Of a DNA stretch of 64,000 nucleotides, positions 55,537-64,000 are shown piece after piece (positions within the stretch are counted from its first letter, which is position 1; the number at the start of each line of letters is the position of its first letter). The stretch is from positions 35,327 to 99,326 of the forward strand of contig CAJAES010000007.1 in the NCBI GenBank assembly GCA_903938815.1, written 5' to 3'. The stretch is from an uncultured beta proteobacterium. Its GTDB lineage: Bacteria > Pseudomonadota > Gammaproteobacteria > Burkholderiales > Burkholderiaceae_C. The notes under the pieces were generated by a model. It had not been told where the DNA came from. It did no database searches and was given only the letters and a program-made list of their open reading frames with translations. The translations under genes were made by a program, and so were the position numbers.

Positions 55537-56453
55537 GCCTCTTTGGTGGCCTGGGCCGCCTCGGCACCCTGGGCGCCCTGATCTGGCTGCTGCTGGCGGC
55601 CCCAGGCGCTGCTGGTGCCGAGCCTGCCGCGGCCGACGCCCTGCGTGCGCGTTTCGCGGCGCTGCGCGCCAGCGGTTCGGCCACGGTGCTAGACCGCGCG
55701 GTGTATCTCCAGTCCAGGGAGCAGTCGGAGCAGATGCACGGCGAGGTCTACGCGGTCGTCGACCGTCCGTTCGCCGAGCTGCGCAGCGAGCTCGCGCGCG
55801 CCGCGCCCTGGTGCGGCATCCTCATCCTGCACCTGAACGTCAAGTACTGCCGCGCCACCAGCGGCGCGGCTGGCGAGGTGCTGGTGGCCGGTGTCGGGCG
55901 CAAGTTCGACCAGCCGCTGGACGGCGTGCACTGGGCCCGCTTCGCGTTCAGCGCGCCGGGCGCCGGCGAGGATTTCCTGCACGTGGAGCTCAGCGCACCC
56001 ACGGGGCCGATGAGCACGTACGACTACCGCATCTCGGTCGAGAGCGTCCCGCTGGCTGCTGGGCAGACGCTGCTGCACATGCGCTATTCCTGGTCGTTCG
56101 GCCTGGCGGCCAAGTGGGCGATGGATGTCTACCTGTCCACGGTCGGCCGCGGCAAGGCGGGCCTCGCCGTGGTGGGGCGCAAGCCCGACGGCCAGCCCGT
56201 GTACTCGAGCGGCATGCGCGGCGTGATCGAGCGCAACACCCTGCGCTACTACCTCGCCATCGACGCCTACCTGGCCTCGCGCGCGCTCCCGCCGGCAGAG
56301 CGGTTCCCGCGCAGCCTGCAGCTCTGGTTCAACGGCACCGAGCGGTACGCGGAGCAACTCCACGAGATCGACCGCGACGAGTACATGGCTATGAAGCTGC
56401 GCGAAGCCCAGCGCCAGGAGACGGTGCCGCCACCGCCGCCGCCGTCTCGCTGA
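55518..56453 (+). CDS. Secreted hypothetical protein
   Basis: 311-residue protein I do not recognise. A signal peptide runs to about residue 33 (LIWLLLAAPGAAGA-EP). The mature part alternates strands and helices (SREQSEQMHGEVYAVVDRPF, WCGILILHLNVKYCR, MSTYDYRISVESVPLAAGQT) and could be a START/SRPBCC-like fold. Two Cys (WCG...YCR) may form a disulfide. The tail is PPPPPPSR. It overlaps the LysR gene by 19 bases, so it is probably translated from the same message. AGGTGCC is upstream of ATG 55518. Periplasmic or outer-membrane location inferred. Confidence 0.65.
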   Translation: MAGRFLSLFGGLGRLGTLGALIWLLLAAPGAAGAEPAAADALRARFAALRASGSATVLDRAVYLQSREQSEQMHGEVYAVVDRPFAELRSELARAAPWCGILILHLNVKYCRATSGAAGEVLVAGVGRKFDQPLDGVHWARFAFSAPGAGEDFLHVELSAPTGPMSTYDYRISVESVPLAAGQTLLHMRYSWSFGLAAKWAMDVYLSTVGRGKAGLAVVGRKPDGQPVYSSGMRGVIERNTLRYYLAIDAYLASRALPPAERFPRSLQLWFNGTERYAEQLHEIDRDEYMAMKLREAQRQETVPPPPPPSR

Positions 56454-56520
56454 GGACTCGGCCGGCCGGACAGCCGGTCGCGTCGACCGTGTCGGGAGTG
56501 TCCGGGGGGCTCCTGGAATG

Positions 56521-57432
56521 TCAGGGGATGTCTGGCGTGACCTGGGGCGCCGCCTCGCCAGCGGCCAGCGCACGGTCGCGCCAGGCCCGTGGCGAGCACC
56601 CCGCCTGCCGCTTGAAGAAGCGGCAGAAGTAGGCCGGGTCCTCGAAGCCCAGTTCGAAGCCGATGCGCGAAACGGGTGCTGCCACATGCACGAGCCGGCG
56701 GCACGCTTCGCGCAGCAACCGGGTGTGCAGCAGGGCCTGGGCGTTCTGCCCGGTTTCGCCGCGAACCAGACGGTTCAGCCGCTCGGCGCTCATGCCCAGG
56801 GTTGTCGCGTAGCGGCTCACGGGCCAGTGCTCCCGGTAGTGCGCCTCCATCAGCACGACCCAGCGCGTGTACAGCGCGTCGCGGCCGGCCTCGCGGGGTG
56901 GGCCCTGGTCGTCCCGGCGGGCCAGTTCCGACAGGCGCCAGACCAGGCTGCGGGCCAGCCACGTCGGCACGGGGGAATCCTCGGCGCCGGCGGATTCCGC
57001 GTGCAGGGCCGTGAACAGCGCGTGCAGCCGGTCGGCCTCGTGCGCCGGCACCGCGAGCACGCGCGGCGCCGTGAAGAGCGACTGCAGGGCGGCGCCCACG
57101 CCCGCCGCGTCGCCCTCGGCCAGACGGCGCGCGTCCAGCGTCAGGACCATGCCGTCGGTCTGCGGTGAAAAGCGGAAGGCATGCGCCACGGTGGGCGGAA
57201 TGACGATGGCCAGCGGCCCTTCGGCCTCGGTTCGGTGGGCATCCAGTACCGCCTGTACCGGCCCCGCACGCAGCCACAGGACCTGGTGCAGCCCGTGGTG
57301 CACGTGGGAGTCGATCTCCCAGTCGTACAGCCGGCTTCGGGATTCGATCGACTCCACGTGCAGCAGCGCCGGCGCGCGGCCGGTTTCGCCGTACAGCGCG
57401 AAGGCGGGCAGGGTGCGGCGGCGTCCCGGCAT
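56521..57432 (-). CDS. AraC-family regulator, PobR-like
   Basis: 303-residue activator with an N-terminal cupin-like sensor (RTLPAFALYGETGRAPA, HVHHGLHQVLWLRAG) and a C-terminal pair of AraC helix-turn-helices (about 205-300; YATTLGMSAERLNRLVRGETG and PVSRIGFELGFEDPAYFCRFFKRQAGCSP). The N-terminal FALYGE block is like PobR, which senses 4-hydroxybenzoate and turns on pobA. pobA is not here, but ligAB, which cleaves the product of PobA, lies 2.4 kb away, which fits an aromatic-acid theme. It ends 67 bases from the secreted hypothetical. Confidence 0.82.
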   Translation of the reverse strand: MPGRRRTLPAFALYGETGRAPALLHVESIESRSRLYDWEIDSHVHHGLHQVLWLRAGPVQAVLDAHRTEAEGPLAIVIPPTVAHAFRFSPQTDGMVLTLDARRLAEGDAAGVGAALQSLFTAPRVLAVPAHEADRLHALFTALHAESAGAEDSPVPTWLARSLVWRLSELARRDDQGPPREAGRDALYTRWVVLMEAHYREHWPVSRYATTLGMSAERLNRLVRGETGQNAQALLHTRLLREACRRLVHVAAPVSRIGFELGFEDPAYFCRFFKRQAGCSPRAWRDRALAAGEAAPQVTPDIP

Positions 57433-57443
57433 GGCGCGCTCCG

Positions 57444-59468
57444 TCAGCGAGCCCGGGCTTCGGCCCGTGCGGCTTCGGTGCTGAACTGGCGCCACCAGCG
57501 GCTGTCCGGGCGGTGGCGGCCGGTCTGGCCGTAGCGGTCCTGGTCCAGGCGCTCCAGCGTGGCGGCGAGGGTCTCGCCTGTCGTGCCGAGTGCGGCGCGC
57601 ACGCGGGCGGCGCGCGTGCGTGGCGGGTCGTGCGGGCCCACCTGCACGCCCAGGCGCGCCAGCCGTTCGGCCACCCGGCGCTGCTGGCGTTGCCAGGGGT
57701 CCTGGCGGTGGCGATCCCAGAGCGCCCAGCCGGCGCCGGCCAGGCTGACGGCGCTGAGCAGGCCCACCAGCGCATAGGCCAGGTCCTCCCAGCGGGGCGT
57801 CTCGACACCCAGTTCCCGCAGCAGGTCGAACTGCCGCGTGCGCGAATAGTTCAGCACCCACTGGCTCCAGCGTTGGTCCATGCGCTCCCAGAACGCCCGC
57901 ATGCTCGCCAGCAGTTCCGGATTGACGTTGTTCAGCGTGCCCGCCACGAGACCCAGCGAGGGGCGCAGGCTGCGGCCCAGACGCACCCGTTCCGGCGCGA
58001 CGGCGGACGTGGGGTCCACGCGCACCCAGCCTTCGCCGGCATACCAGACCTCGGCCCAGGCGTGGGCGTTGCTCTGGCGCACGACATGCCAGCCGTCCAC
58101 CACCAGCGGGTCGGCGCCCTGGTAGCCGGTGACGATGCGTGCAGGTACGTCCAGCGCCCGCATCACGACCACGAAGGCCGATGCGAAGTGCTCGCAGAAG
58201 CCCTCCTTGCGGTCGAGCCAGAACTCGTCGATGGCGTTCTGGCCGTAGAGACCGGGGCTCAGGGTGTAGGTGTATCCGTTCTGGCGGATGTGGGCGAGCA
58301 CGGCACTCACCAGACGCTTGGGGTCACCGTCGCGCAGATCGGCACGACGCCGCAGTTCGCTGGCCCAGACCATGGTGCGGGGGTTGTAGCCCGGGGGCAG
58401 GTCGACGTCGTCGCGCAGGTCCAGTGTGGACTCGCGCGGCCCGTGCCGATTCCTGGGCCAGGCCTGCGCCGTCATCGTCAGCCGGGCATCGACGGGGCGG
58501 TCGGTCACCCACTGCATGTCGGGCCGCAGGCTGAGGTTGAAGCCCTGGGCTCTCAGCGCGTCGGCCGGCATGGCCGGTGTGAGTTCCAGCAGGGGCACGA
58601 AGGGCAGGCGGCTGGCCTCCATCGTCATCTCGTAGCGCACCGGGCGCCCCAGAAGCTCCGGTGCGGCGGTCGGGATGGTGGCGGCGTCGGACCTGCGGCG
58701 GCGCGTCCAGTCGTGGCCGTCGAAGACCGACAGCACGGGCCCCCGGAAGTAGAGTGCCTCGGTGGCGGGTGCGCGGTCCAGGAAGCGCACGCGCAGCGCG
58801 ACCGACTCGTCGAGCGCCAGTTCGGCCACGCCCCCCAGGGACAGCGAGCCCGACAGGCCGGTACGCCCGCCGGCGTCCTGTGGCAGGCCCCAAAGCGGCG
58901 CGATGCGCGGGAACAGCATGAACAGCACCAGCATCAGCGGCATGCCCAGGATCGCCGCCCGACCGGCCACGCGCCCGGCTGCCCCCAGCGTGGGCATGCC
59001 GACCGGCATGTGCGCCAGCGCCAGGGCCGTGAGCAGCCCCCAGACCGACACCAGCATGGCCGCTGCCACCAGCGGCGACTGCGAGTACAGGAAGTTCGTC
59101 AGGACCAGGAAGAAGCCGAGCAGGAAGACCACCATCGCGTCCCGCCGCGCGCGCAGCTCCAGCGTCTTCAGCGCCATCAGCACCACGAGCATCGTGACGC
59201 CGGCCTCCTTGCCCAGCAGGGTGCGCTCCGAAAACAGCGTCAGGCCGACCGCCAGCCCCAGCACAGCCACCAGCGTCCAGCGGCTGGGCAGCGGCGCGCC
59301 GTTGAGCGCCAGCCGCACCCGCACGAGCAGGATCACGGCCGCCAGCAGCACGCACCACGGCGCGAGATGCAGCGCGTGCGGCAAGATGGTCCATCCGATC
59401 ACGCTCAGCTGGAAGATCGTGTCGCGCGCCTCGCGGGGCAGATGCTGCCAGCGCTTGAAGACGTTCAT
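57444..59468 (-). CDS. TgpA-like transglutaminase: DUF3488 membrane domain plus transglutaminase core
   Basis: 674-residue inner-membrane protein. About six N-terminal helices are followed by a periplasmic transglutaminase-like domain with triad Cys425 (KEGFCEHFASAF), His469 (NAHAWAEVW) and Asp485 (VDPTSAV), then a further helix and a cytoplasmic DUF4129-like tail (RQQRRVAERLARLGV). This is the TgpA arrangement, always with DUF58 and MoxR genes. The first four bases overlap the DUF58 stop (ATGA). The periplasmic substrate is unknown. Confidence 0.92.
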   Translation of the reverse strand: MNVFKRWQHLPREARDTIFQLSVIGWTILPHALHLAPWCVLLAAVILLVRVRLALNGAPLPSRWTLVAVLGLAVGLTLFSERTLLGKEAGVTMLVVLMALKTLELRARRDAMVVFLLGFFLVLTNFLYSQSPLVAAAMLVSVWGLLTALALAHMPVGMPTLGAAGRVAGRAAILGMPLMLVLFMLFPRIAPLWGLPQDAGGRTGLSGSLSLGGVAELALDESVALRVRFLDRAPATEALYFRGPVLSVFDGHDWTRRRRSDAATIPTAAPELLGRPVRYEMTMEASRLPFVPLLELTPAMPADALRAQGFNLSLRPDMQWVTDRPVDARLTMTAQAWPRNRHGPRESTLDLRDDVDLPPGYNPRTMVWASELRRRADLRDGDPKRLVSAVLAHIRQNGYTYTLSPGLYGQNAIDEFWLDRKEGFCEHFASAFVVVMRALDVPARIVTGYQGADPLVVDGWHVVRQSNAHAWAEVWYAGEGWVRVDPTSAVAPERVRLGRSLRPSLGLVAGTLNNVNPELLASMRAFWERMDQRWSQWVLNYSRTRQFDLLRELGVETPRWEDLAYALVGLLSAVSLAGAGWALWDRHRQDPWQRQQRRVAERLARLGVQVGPHDPPRTRAARVRAALGTTGETLAATLERLDQDRYGQTGRHRPDSRWWRQFSTEAARAEARAR

Positions 59469-60418
59469 GACCAGGTCGCCAGCTGTTCCAAGGCCGCGAG
59501 GCGATGGGCGTCGCCGTGGCCGCTGGGCAGTTCCACGCCCGGCAGGCGCAGGCCCCAGGAGATTCCGGCCCGCTCGGCGCTGTCCACCCACGCCGTCAGC
59601 CGCGACAGGCGCGGTTCGGCATCGCCCGCCGGCGTGGCCGTCCAGTCGAGCCAGAGTTCGCGGCTGCCTGCGGCTGCCGTCTCGCGGCTGACCAGTTCGC
59701 CGCTGCGGGCTACCTTCTTCCAGACCACCTGGCGCAGCGTGTCCCCGCGTCGCCAGGGGCGCACGCCTTCCAGCTCGTTTCCGCAGGCGCGCTGCACGGC
59801 GGCCTGTTCGCCCGGCACGGCCTGCGCCTGGGGCAGGCCGGGTGCCGGGTGCTCCGGGCGCGGCCAGGCCAGCACCCGTGTGGCGGGGCGCCACACCGTC
59901 CAGGCGCGGAAGAAGCCGAACGGGAACCCGGTCTCCACCACCAGTGCCGGAATGGCGTGCCAGCCGCGCGTGGCCGGCACGATGCTGACGGTGGCCGACG
60001 CCTGCCCGCCGGCAGGCACGTCGACCGCCACGTAGCTGCGGCCGTGCGTTGCCCGGTCGTACAGGCGAACAGCCAGCGCATAGCGGGTGCGCCCCGGGTT
60101 GTCGATCACGACCTCCAGCAGCGCCGGGTCTCCGGCATGGCCGGGTGCGCCGGGGCGCAGGCGCAGCGTCAGGCCGCGCAGCATGCCGTGGGTGATGTGC
60201 ATCGACACCACGGCGGCACCCATCAGCAGGAACGCCAGAACGTAGCCGAGATTGAGCTGGTAGTTGATGGACGCGAGCAGCATCAGCACGATGAGCGCCG
60301 CAAACGAGGCGCCGCCTCGCGTGGGCACGATGTAGATGTTCCGCTGGCCGAGCGTCCAGGTGTCGGTCAATGGAAGCCGGGCATGCCACCACGCCTCGAT
60401 TCGAGCCCGCAGTCCCAT
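59465..60418 (-). CDS. DUF58-domain membrane protein
   Basis: 317-residue protein with two N-terminal helices (ASFAALIVLMLLASINYQLN, AFLLMGAAVVSMHI) and the DUF58 core (GNELEGVRPWRRGDTLRQVVWKKVARSG). It links the MoxR ATPase to the TgpA-type protein. I chose ATG 60418; a GTG lies directly before it. It ends by overlapping the TgpA start by four bases. Confidence 0.9.
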   Translation of the reverse strand: MGLRARIEAWWHARLPLTDTWTLGQRNIYIVPTRGGASFAALIVLMLLASINYQLNLGYVLAFLLMGAAVVSMHITHGMLRGLTLRLRPGAPGHAGDPALLEVVIDNPGRTRYALAVRLYDRATHGRSYVAVDVPAGGQASATVSIVPATRGWHAIPALVVETGFPFGFFRAWTVWRPATRVLAWPRPEHPAPGLPQAQAVPGEQAAVQRACGNELEGVRPWRRGDTLRQVVWKKVARSGELVSRETAAAGSRELWLDWTATPAGDAEPRLSRLTAWVDSAERAGISWGLRLPGVELPSGHGDAHRLAALEQLATWS

Positions 60419-60439
60419 CACGTCGGCATCAGGCGGGCA

Positions 60440-61375
<936 letters not shown>

Positions 61376-61401
61376 CTTGCCCGAAATGACTTGCACCGCG
61401 C

Positions 61402-62337
61402 ATGAGCACTGCTTTCTACACGCACACCGAGTGCCGTTTGCACGATATGGGCCCCGGCCACCCGGAGTGCCCGCAGCGCCTCGACGCCATCGGAGACCAT
61501 CTCCGCGCGACCGGCCTGGACATGGCGCTGGACTTCCACGACGCGCCCGTGGCCACGCTTGCCCAGATCGAGCGGGCGCACAGCACCGGCTACGTGATGC
61601 AGCTTCGCGACACGATGGAGCAGGTTCGCCTGGCGGGCAGCCCGCGCGCGCTGGACCCCGACACCATCGTCGGCCCGGGCACCTGGCAGGCAGCGCTGCG
61701 CGCGGCGGGCGCGGCGGTGGCTGCCACCGACCGGGTGCTCTCGGGCCAGGCGGAGAACGCCTTCTGCGCCATCCGTCCGCCCGGCCACCACGCCACCCGT
61801 GACGAGACCATGGGGTTCTGTTTCTTCAACAACGTGGCCGTCGCGGCGCGCCACGCGCTGGACGTGCACTGCCTGTCCCGGGTCGCCATCATCGACTTCG
61901 ACGTCCACCACGGCAACGGCACCGAGGACATCGTCGCGGGGGACGACCGCATCCTGATGTGCAGCTTCTTCCAGCACCCCCTGTACCCGTACAGCGGCGC
62001 CGTGCCCAAGGGCACGAACATGGTCAACGTGCCGGTGGCGCCGTACACGCGCGGCCCCGAACTGCGCGAGACCATCGACGCCATGTGGATGCCCGCGCTG
62101 CAGGCCTTCCGGCCGCAGATGATCTTCATCTCGGCGGGCTTCGACGCCCACCGCGAGGACGAGCTCGGGCAGCTCGGCCTGGTCGAGGCGGACTACGAAT
62201 GGATCACCCGGCGCCTGATGCAGGTGGCGGCTGAGCATTCCAGGGGCCGCATCGTCTCTTGCCTGGAGGGCGGCTATTCGCTCTCGGCGCTGGCGCGCAG
62301 CGTCGCCGCGCACGTGCGCGTGCTCGCGGGGGTCTGA
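61402..62337 (+). CDS. Histone deacetylase family protein (class II type amidohydrolase)
   Basis: 311-residue zinc hydrolase. Active-site residues: His129-His130 (RPPGHHATRDE), Asp167 and His169 (DFDVHHGNGTEDI), Asp248 (SAGFDAHREDELG) and Tyr291 (CLEGGYSLSAL). Bacterial members remove acetyl groups from polyamines, aminoacyl compounds or small amides; no acetoin or polyamine genes are adjacent to decide. The start is only 26 bases from the divergent MoxR start, so the promoters overlap. An MscS gene follows 14 bases later, probably in the same transcript. Confidence 0.93.
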   Translation: MSTAFYTHTECRLHDMGPGHPECPQRLDAIGDHLRATGLDMALDFHDAPVATLAQIERAHSTGYVMQLRDTMEQVRLAGSPRALDPDTIVGPGTWQAALRAAGAAVAATDRVLSGQAENAFCAIRPPGHHATRDETMGFCFFNNVAVAARHALDVHCLSRVAIIDFDVHHGNGTEDIVAGDDRILMCSFFQHPLYPYSGAVPKGTNMVNVPVAPYTRGPELRETIDAMWMPALQAFRPQMIFISAGFDAHREDELGQLGLVEADYEWITRRLMQVAAEHSRGRIVSCLEGGYSLSALARSVAAHVRVLAGV

Positions 62338-62351
62338 GCTTGCCCAGCCCC

Positions 62352-63593
62352 ATGACCGGCGACGAGCTCGCCTACCTCGGCCGCTCGCTGCTCACGCCGA
62401 GCGCGCTCACGGAACTGGGCGTCTTCTTCGGCTGCGTCGCGCTGTCCTGGGTGGTCGTGCGCCTGGTGCGCGGCGCCGAGTTCGACCGCCGGTCCATCTG
62501 GTTCGGCCGCACCATCGTCGACGGCGTGCTGTTTCCGGTGCTCGCGCTGGTCCTGGCCCTGATCGCGCGCCGCCTGCTGCAGGACATCCTGCCGCTGGCG
62601 GTGTTCCGGCTCGTGGTGCCCATCCTCGTGTCGCTGCTCGTCATCCGCCTCACGGTGCGGGTGCTGCGGGTGGCCTTCCCCGAGTCGCACCTGATGCGGG
62701 TGGTGGAGCGCAGCGTCTCCTGGATCGCCTGGGGCGCCATGGTGCTGTGGGTGACGGGCGTGCTGCCGGTCGTCCTGGAAGAGCTCGACCAGATCCAGTG
62801 GAAGATGGGCGGCACCGTCATCTCGGTCCGCAACCTCATCGAGGGCGTGGTGTCGGCGGTCGTCGTGATGATGGTCGCGCTGTGGATCGCTTCGGCGGTG
62901 GAGACGCGGCTGCTGCAGGGCACCGGCGGCAACCTGTCGTTGCGCAAGATGGCCGCGAATGCGCTGCGGGCGCTGCTGCTCTTCGTCGGCCTGATGTTCG
63001 CGCTGACGGCGGCCGGCATCGACCTCACGGCGCTCGGCGTGCTGGGCGGCGCCATCGGCGTGGGCATCGGCTTCGGCCTGCAGAAGCTGGCGTCCAACTA
63101 TGTCAGCGGGTTCGTGATCCTCGCCGAGCGCAGCGTGCGCATCGGCGACATGGTCATGGTCGACGGCTTCGAGGGCCGCATCACCGACATCAACACCCGC
63201 TACACCGTGATCCGCGCCCTGTCCGGCAAGGAATCCATCGTTCCCAACGAGATGCTGATCACGCAGCGCGTGGAGAATTCCTCGCTCGCCGACCCGAAGG
63301 TGCTGCTCAACACGGTGGTACAGGTGGCCTACGGCACCGATGTCGAGCCGCTGATGGCCGCGGTCGGAGCGGCTGTCGGTGCCGTGCCGCGCGTCCTGTC
63401 CGACCCCGTGCCCGCAGTGCGCCTGACCAGCTTCGCGGCCGACGGCCTCGAGCTCACGGTGTTTTTCTGGATCGCGGACCCGGAGAGCGGCAGCGCGAAC
63501 GTGCGCTCCGATGTCAATCTGGCCATCCTGAGGCTGCTGAACGAACGCGGCGTGGAGATCCCGTTTCCCCAGCGGGTGGTGCGTCAGGGCTGA
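62352..63593 (+). CDS. MscS-family mechanosensitive channel
   Basis: 413-residue inner-membrane channel with about five to six N-terminal helices beyond the three-helix MscS core. The pore helix and upper beta domain are clear: LGGAIGVGIGFGLQKLASNY, then GFVILAERSVRIGDMVMVDG and GKESIVPNEMLITQRVENSS. The C-terminal alpha/beta cage runs to the end. It opens under membrane tension to protect against osmotic shock. I start at ATG 62352; a TTG four codons upstream is possible. Confidence 0.92.
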   Translation: MTGDELAYLGRSLLTPSALTELGVFFGCVALSWVVVRLVRGAEFDRRSIWFGRTIVDGVLFPVLALVLALIARRLLQDILPLAVFRLVVPILVSLLVIRLTVRVLRVAFPESHLMRVVERSVSWIAWGAMVLWVTGVLPVVLEELDQIQWKMGGTVISVRNLIEGVVSAVVVMMVALWIASAVETRLLQGTGGNLSLRKMAANALRALLLFVGLMFALTAAGIDLTALGVLGGAIGVGIGFGLQKLASNYVSGFVILAERSVRIGDMVMVDGFEGRITDINTRYTVIRALSGKESIVPNEMLITQRVENSSLADPKVLLNTVVQVAYGTDVEPLMAAVGAAVGAVPRVLSDPVPAVRLTSFAADGLELTVFFWIADPESGSANVRSDVNLAILRLLNERGVEIPFPQRVVRQG

Positions 63594-63667
63594 GGGCGCG
63601 CCGCTCCGACACAATTTATTTCAGCGGGGACCCTGAAGTCCGGGGCATGAAGGCCGATAGGCCCTAC

Positions 63668-64000
63668 ATGCCGCACAAAAACCTTTCTCTTTCGTTCGCC
63701 TCGCTCATCGTGCTTGCGCTCGCGAGCACTGCCGCAGTTGCACAGGCCCCCAGCCTTCAGCAACGCATCGCGGCCGCGACAGCCACTGCCCAGAGCACGG
63801 CGAACGTCTGCAATGCCGGACGCCCGTTCTACTGGGAAATCGGAGATGGCACAGCGCGGGCCGCCTCGGGTTCGGTGATGCTGCCCGGCAGCACCGTCAA
63901 GGTGACGGCAAAGACCGTGTTTTCGATCGCTTCGGCCTCGAAGTGGGTCTACGGCAGCTACATCGCGCAGCGCTCTGAAGGCAAGCTGACCGATCTCGAC
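63668..64000 (+). CDS. Exported serine hydrolase (beta-lactamase/penicillin-binding fold), N-terminal part
   Basis: The first 111 codons of a gene that runs off the window. A signal peptide (MPHKNLSLSF..., cleavage near AVA-QA, residue 25/26) is followed by FSIASASKWVYGSYIAQ, whose Ser89-Ala-Ser-Lys92 fits the SxxK motif of serine hydrolases of the beta-lactamase/DD-peptidase fold. Cys48 could form a disulfide. Base composition is less GC-rich than upstream. Hairpins GGAC/GTCC and GGCC/GGCC lie in the 74-base leader after the MscS gene. Family and substrate cannot be settled from this part. Confidence 0.6.
   Translation, partial: MPHKNLSLSFASLIVLALASTAAVAQAPSLQQRIAAATATAQSTANVCNAGRPFYWEIGDGTARAASGSVMLPGSTVKVTAKTVFSIASASKWVYGSYIAQRSEGKLTDLD

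Overview
The window is about 70% G+C, densely coded DNA from a betaproteobacterium, most likely a Burkholderiales member of the Leptothrix/Rubrivivax/Comamonadaceae type. The evidence is two Bug/TctC-type binding proteins, the DUF2782-thrB-BPSS1780-family block beside polA, a PEP-CTERM protein, protocatechuate 4,5-dioxygenase genes, and chromosomal housekeeping genes (valS, polA, parC, guaC, uvrD, galU, cysM, comEC, dsbB, one tRNA-Leu). I see no phage, integrase, intact insertion sequence, plasmid function or CRISPR array. No gap between genes exceeds 300 bases.

Layout. 1-5 kb: end of a LivF-type ABC ATPase, an acyl-CoA dehydrogenase, an outer-membrane beta-barrel protein, and a Bug binding protein coupled to a ferredoxin-type reductase. 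5-15 kb: epimerase, rhomboid protease, tRNA-Leu, cysM-nudix-tusA-like, galU, a 2-hydroxyacid-dehydrogenase-like protein lacking key active-site residues, valS, and an S41 lipoprotein protease. 15-26 kb: a 1166-residue BTAD/AAA regulator, guaC with a terminator-like hairpin in its leader, a UvrD-type helicase, a SulP-STAS-cyclic-nucleotide-binding fusion, and the BPSS1780-thrB-DUF2782 operon. 26-36 kb: polA, parC, then LysR - enolase-superfamily enzyme - Bug protein - arylmalonate-decarboxylase-like enzyme. 36-40 kb: PEP-CTERM protein, dsbB, ridA, comEC. 40-50 kb: five tightly coupled genes encoding two transglutaminase-like proteins, two circularly permuted ATP-grasp proteins and two alpha-E domains, a predicted but poorly characterised peptide- or amide-ligation system. 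50-64 kb: MFS exporter, a hypothetical of lower G+C, mltB, ligB-ligA with a divergent LysR, a secreted hypothetical, a PobR-like AraC regulator, the MoxR-DUF58-TgpA operon, an HDAC-family deacetylase, an MscS channel and the start of an exported serine hydrolase.

Two gene groups deserve attention. (i) 31.6-35.6 kb: the last gene keeps the whole arylmalonate decarboxylase active site (Gly75-Thr76-Ser77, Tyr127, Cys189-Gly190) and sits with an enolase-superfamily enzyme whose catalytic and metal-ligand positions are altered, a solute-binding protein and a LysR regulator; this looks like an undescribed catabolic unit. (ii) 39.9-49.6 kb: the ATP-grasp/alpha-E/transglutaminase cluster, which here lacks the proteasome-like Anbu peptidase often found with it.

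Small DNA elements recur at gene junctions. A palindromic element between ridA and dsbB is bounded by a 14-bp duplication that regenerates the stop of one gene and the start of the other. The first 74 bp around the alpha-E start are duplicated around a GC-rich palindromic spacer. A 12-bp repeat brackets a hairpin before comEC, and short tandem arrays with 8-, 11- and 34-bp units occur at gene ends. Four convergent gene pairs overlap at their 3' ends.
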